Source of the DNA: Anaerolineae bacterium
GTDB lineage: Bacteria > Chloroflexota > Anaerolineae > Anaerolineales > Anaerolineaceae
DNA: 6,664 nt
Direction of reading: 5' to 3'
Assembly (NCBI GenBank): GCA_016213455.1
Contig: JACRAG010000203.1
Span: forward strand, 1-6,664
The notes beneath the pieces are model-generated. The model was not told the DNA's origin, did not search any database, and saw only the letters and a list, made by a program, of their open reading frames with translations. Numbering within the stretch: position 1 is the first letter of the stretch; the number at the start of each line of letters is the position of its first letter. A program made the position numbers and the translations under genes. Shown here in pieces: positions 6,546 to 6,664 of this stretch.

Positions 6546-6568
6546 AAAACAGAAGGTAAGGTGTATTG

Positions 6569-6574
6569 ATTATA
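6569..6574 (-). promoter_or_regulatory. Candidate -10 box (TATAAT) of the tatA-ldh unit
   Basis: The minus strand reads TATAAT, a perfect sigma-70 -10 hexamer, 37 bases upstream of the tatA ATG. That implies a leader of about 30 bases. The bases 17 positions further upstream do not form a recognisable -35, so this rests mainly on the -10 and its placement. Confidence 0.55.
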
Positions 6575-6616
6575 CCTGAACTACGTTAGAATTCGGTGAG
6601 TCTTTGTTTGTTGGCT

Positions 6617-6647
6617 AGGGCTATTCATAAAGTCTTTGAATAGCCCT
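6617..6647. terminator. 11-bp perfect stem-loop upstream of tatA
   Basis: Arms AGGGCTATTCA (6617-6627) and TGAATAGCCCT (6637-6647) pair perfectly around a 9-base loop. Only a weak TTTA follows on the plus strand, and no T-run follows on the minus strand. It sits upstream of the tatA -10 box. It may end a transcript arriving from beyond the right edge, or may belong to an element continuing there. The rest of 6575-6664 shows no gene. Confidence 0.45.
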
Positions 6648-6664
6648 TTATCCACCCCCGCGGC

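Noticed and set aside
6275..6547. Open frame of 90 codons on the plus strand opposite tatA
   Set aside because: tatA on the other strand has a complete family pattern and an AAGGAG site. The plus frame is a Ser/Phe/Pro-rich mirror of its charged tail.
6575..6664. Possible tRNA suggested by the GC-rich end and the stem at 6617-6647
   Set aside because: No T-arm motif, no D-arm and no cloverleaf pairing can be drawn on either strand. The stem is a single long hairpin.

Overview
This is an ordinary-looking chromosomal window from a bacterium of moderate GC content (estimated by eye at a little over 50%). It holds seven protein genes and no mobile element, CRISPR array, rRNA or tRNA that I can recognise. 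The gene mix is a TPR protein, a small lipoprotein with a lectin-like fold, an MtaB-type tRNA methylthiotransferase, a divergent PAP2 membrane protein, a cytoplasmic GH13 glucosidase, an L-lactate dehydrogenase and a stand-alone TatA. That mix and the style of the proteins resemble fermentative Chloroflexota, perhaps Anaerolineae. This is inference from gene style and could be wrong at phylum level.

Layout. Positions 1-2757 (+): a TPR gene cut by the left edge, a TTG-started lipoprotein gene and mtaB. They are packed with gaps of 12 and 4 bases and look like one operon. Positions 2758-2779 separate mtaB from a convergent PAP2-family gene (2780-3409, -). Two stem-loops lie here, one inside the last codons of mtaB and one just after its stop. 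Positions 3410-3569 form a divergent intergenic region that should carry the promoters of the PAP2 gene and of the glucosidase (3570-5273, +). The glucosidase converges on ldh (5336-6295, -). The 62 bases between them are almost entirely one perfect 23-bp inverted repeat that reads as a bidirectional terminator. tatA (6334-6531, -) lies 38 bases upstream of ldh in the same direction and has a strong ribosome binding site and a consensus -10 box. The right edge (6575-6664) has no gene, but it holds an 11-bp perfect stem-loop.

How the genes fit together. The glucosidase lacks an export signal, so it would cleave imported malto-oligosaccharides to glucose in the cytoplasm. The LDH, which keeps the residues of the fructose-1,6-bisphosphate site, would reoxidise NADH by reducing pyruvate. 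Together they suggest a sugar-fermenting heterotroph. MtaB modifies tRNA, and TatA belongs to the twin-arginine export channel. These two are housekeeping and not obviously linked to the sugar genes. I found no convincing undescribed system. The observations worth a second look are the terminator architecture, the tandem hairpins at the end of mtaB, the substituted PAP2 catalytic site, and the tatA-ldh pairing.
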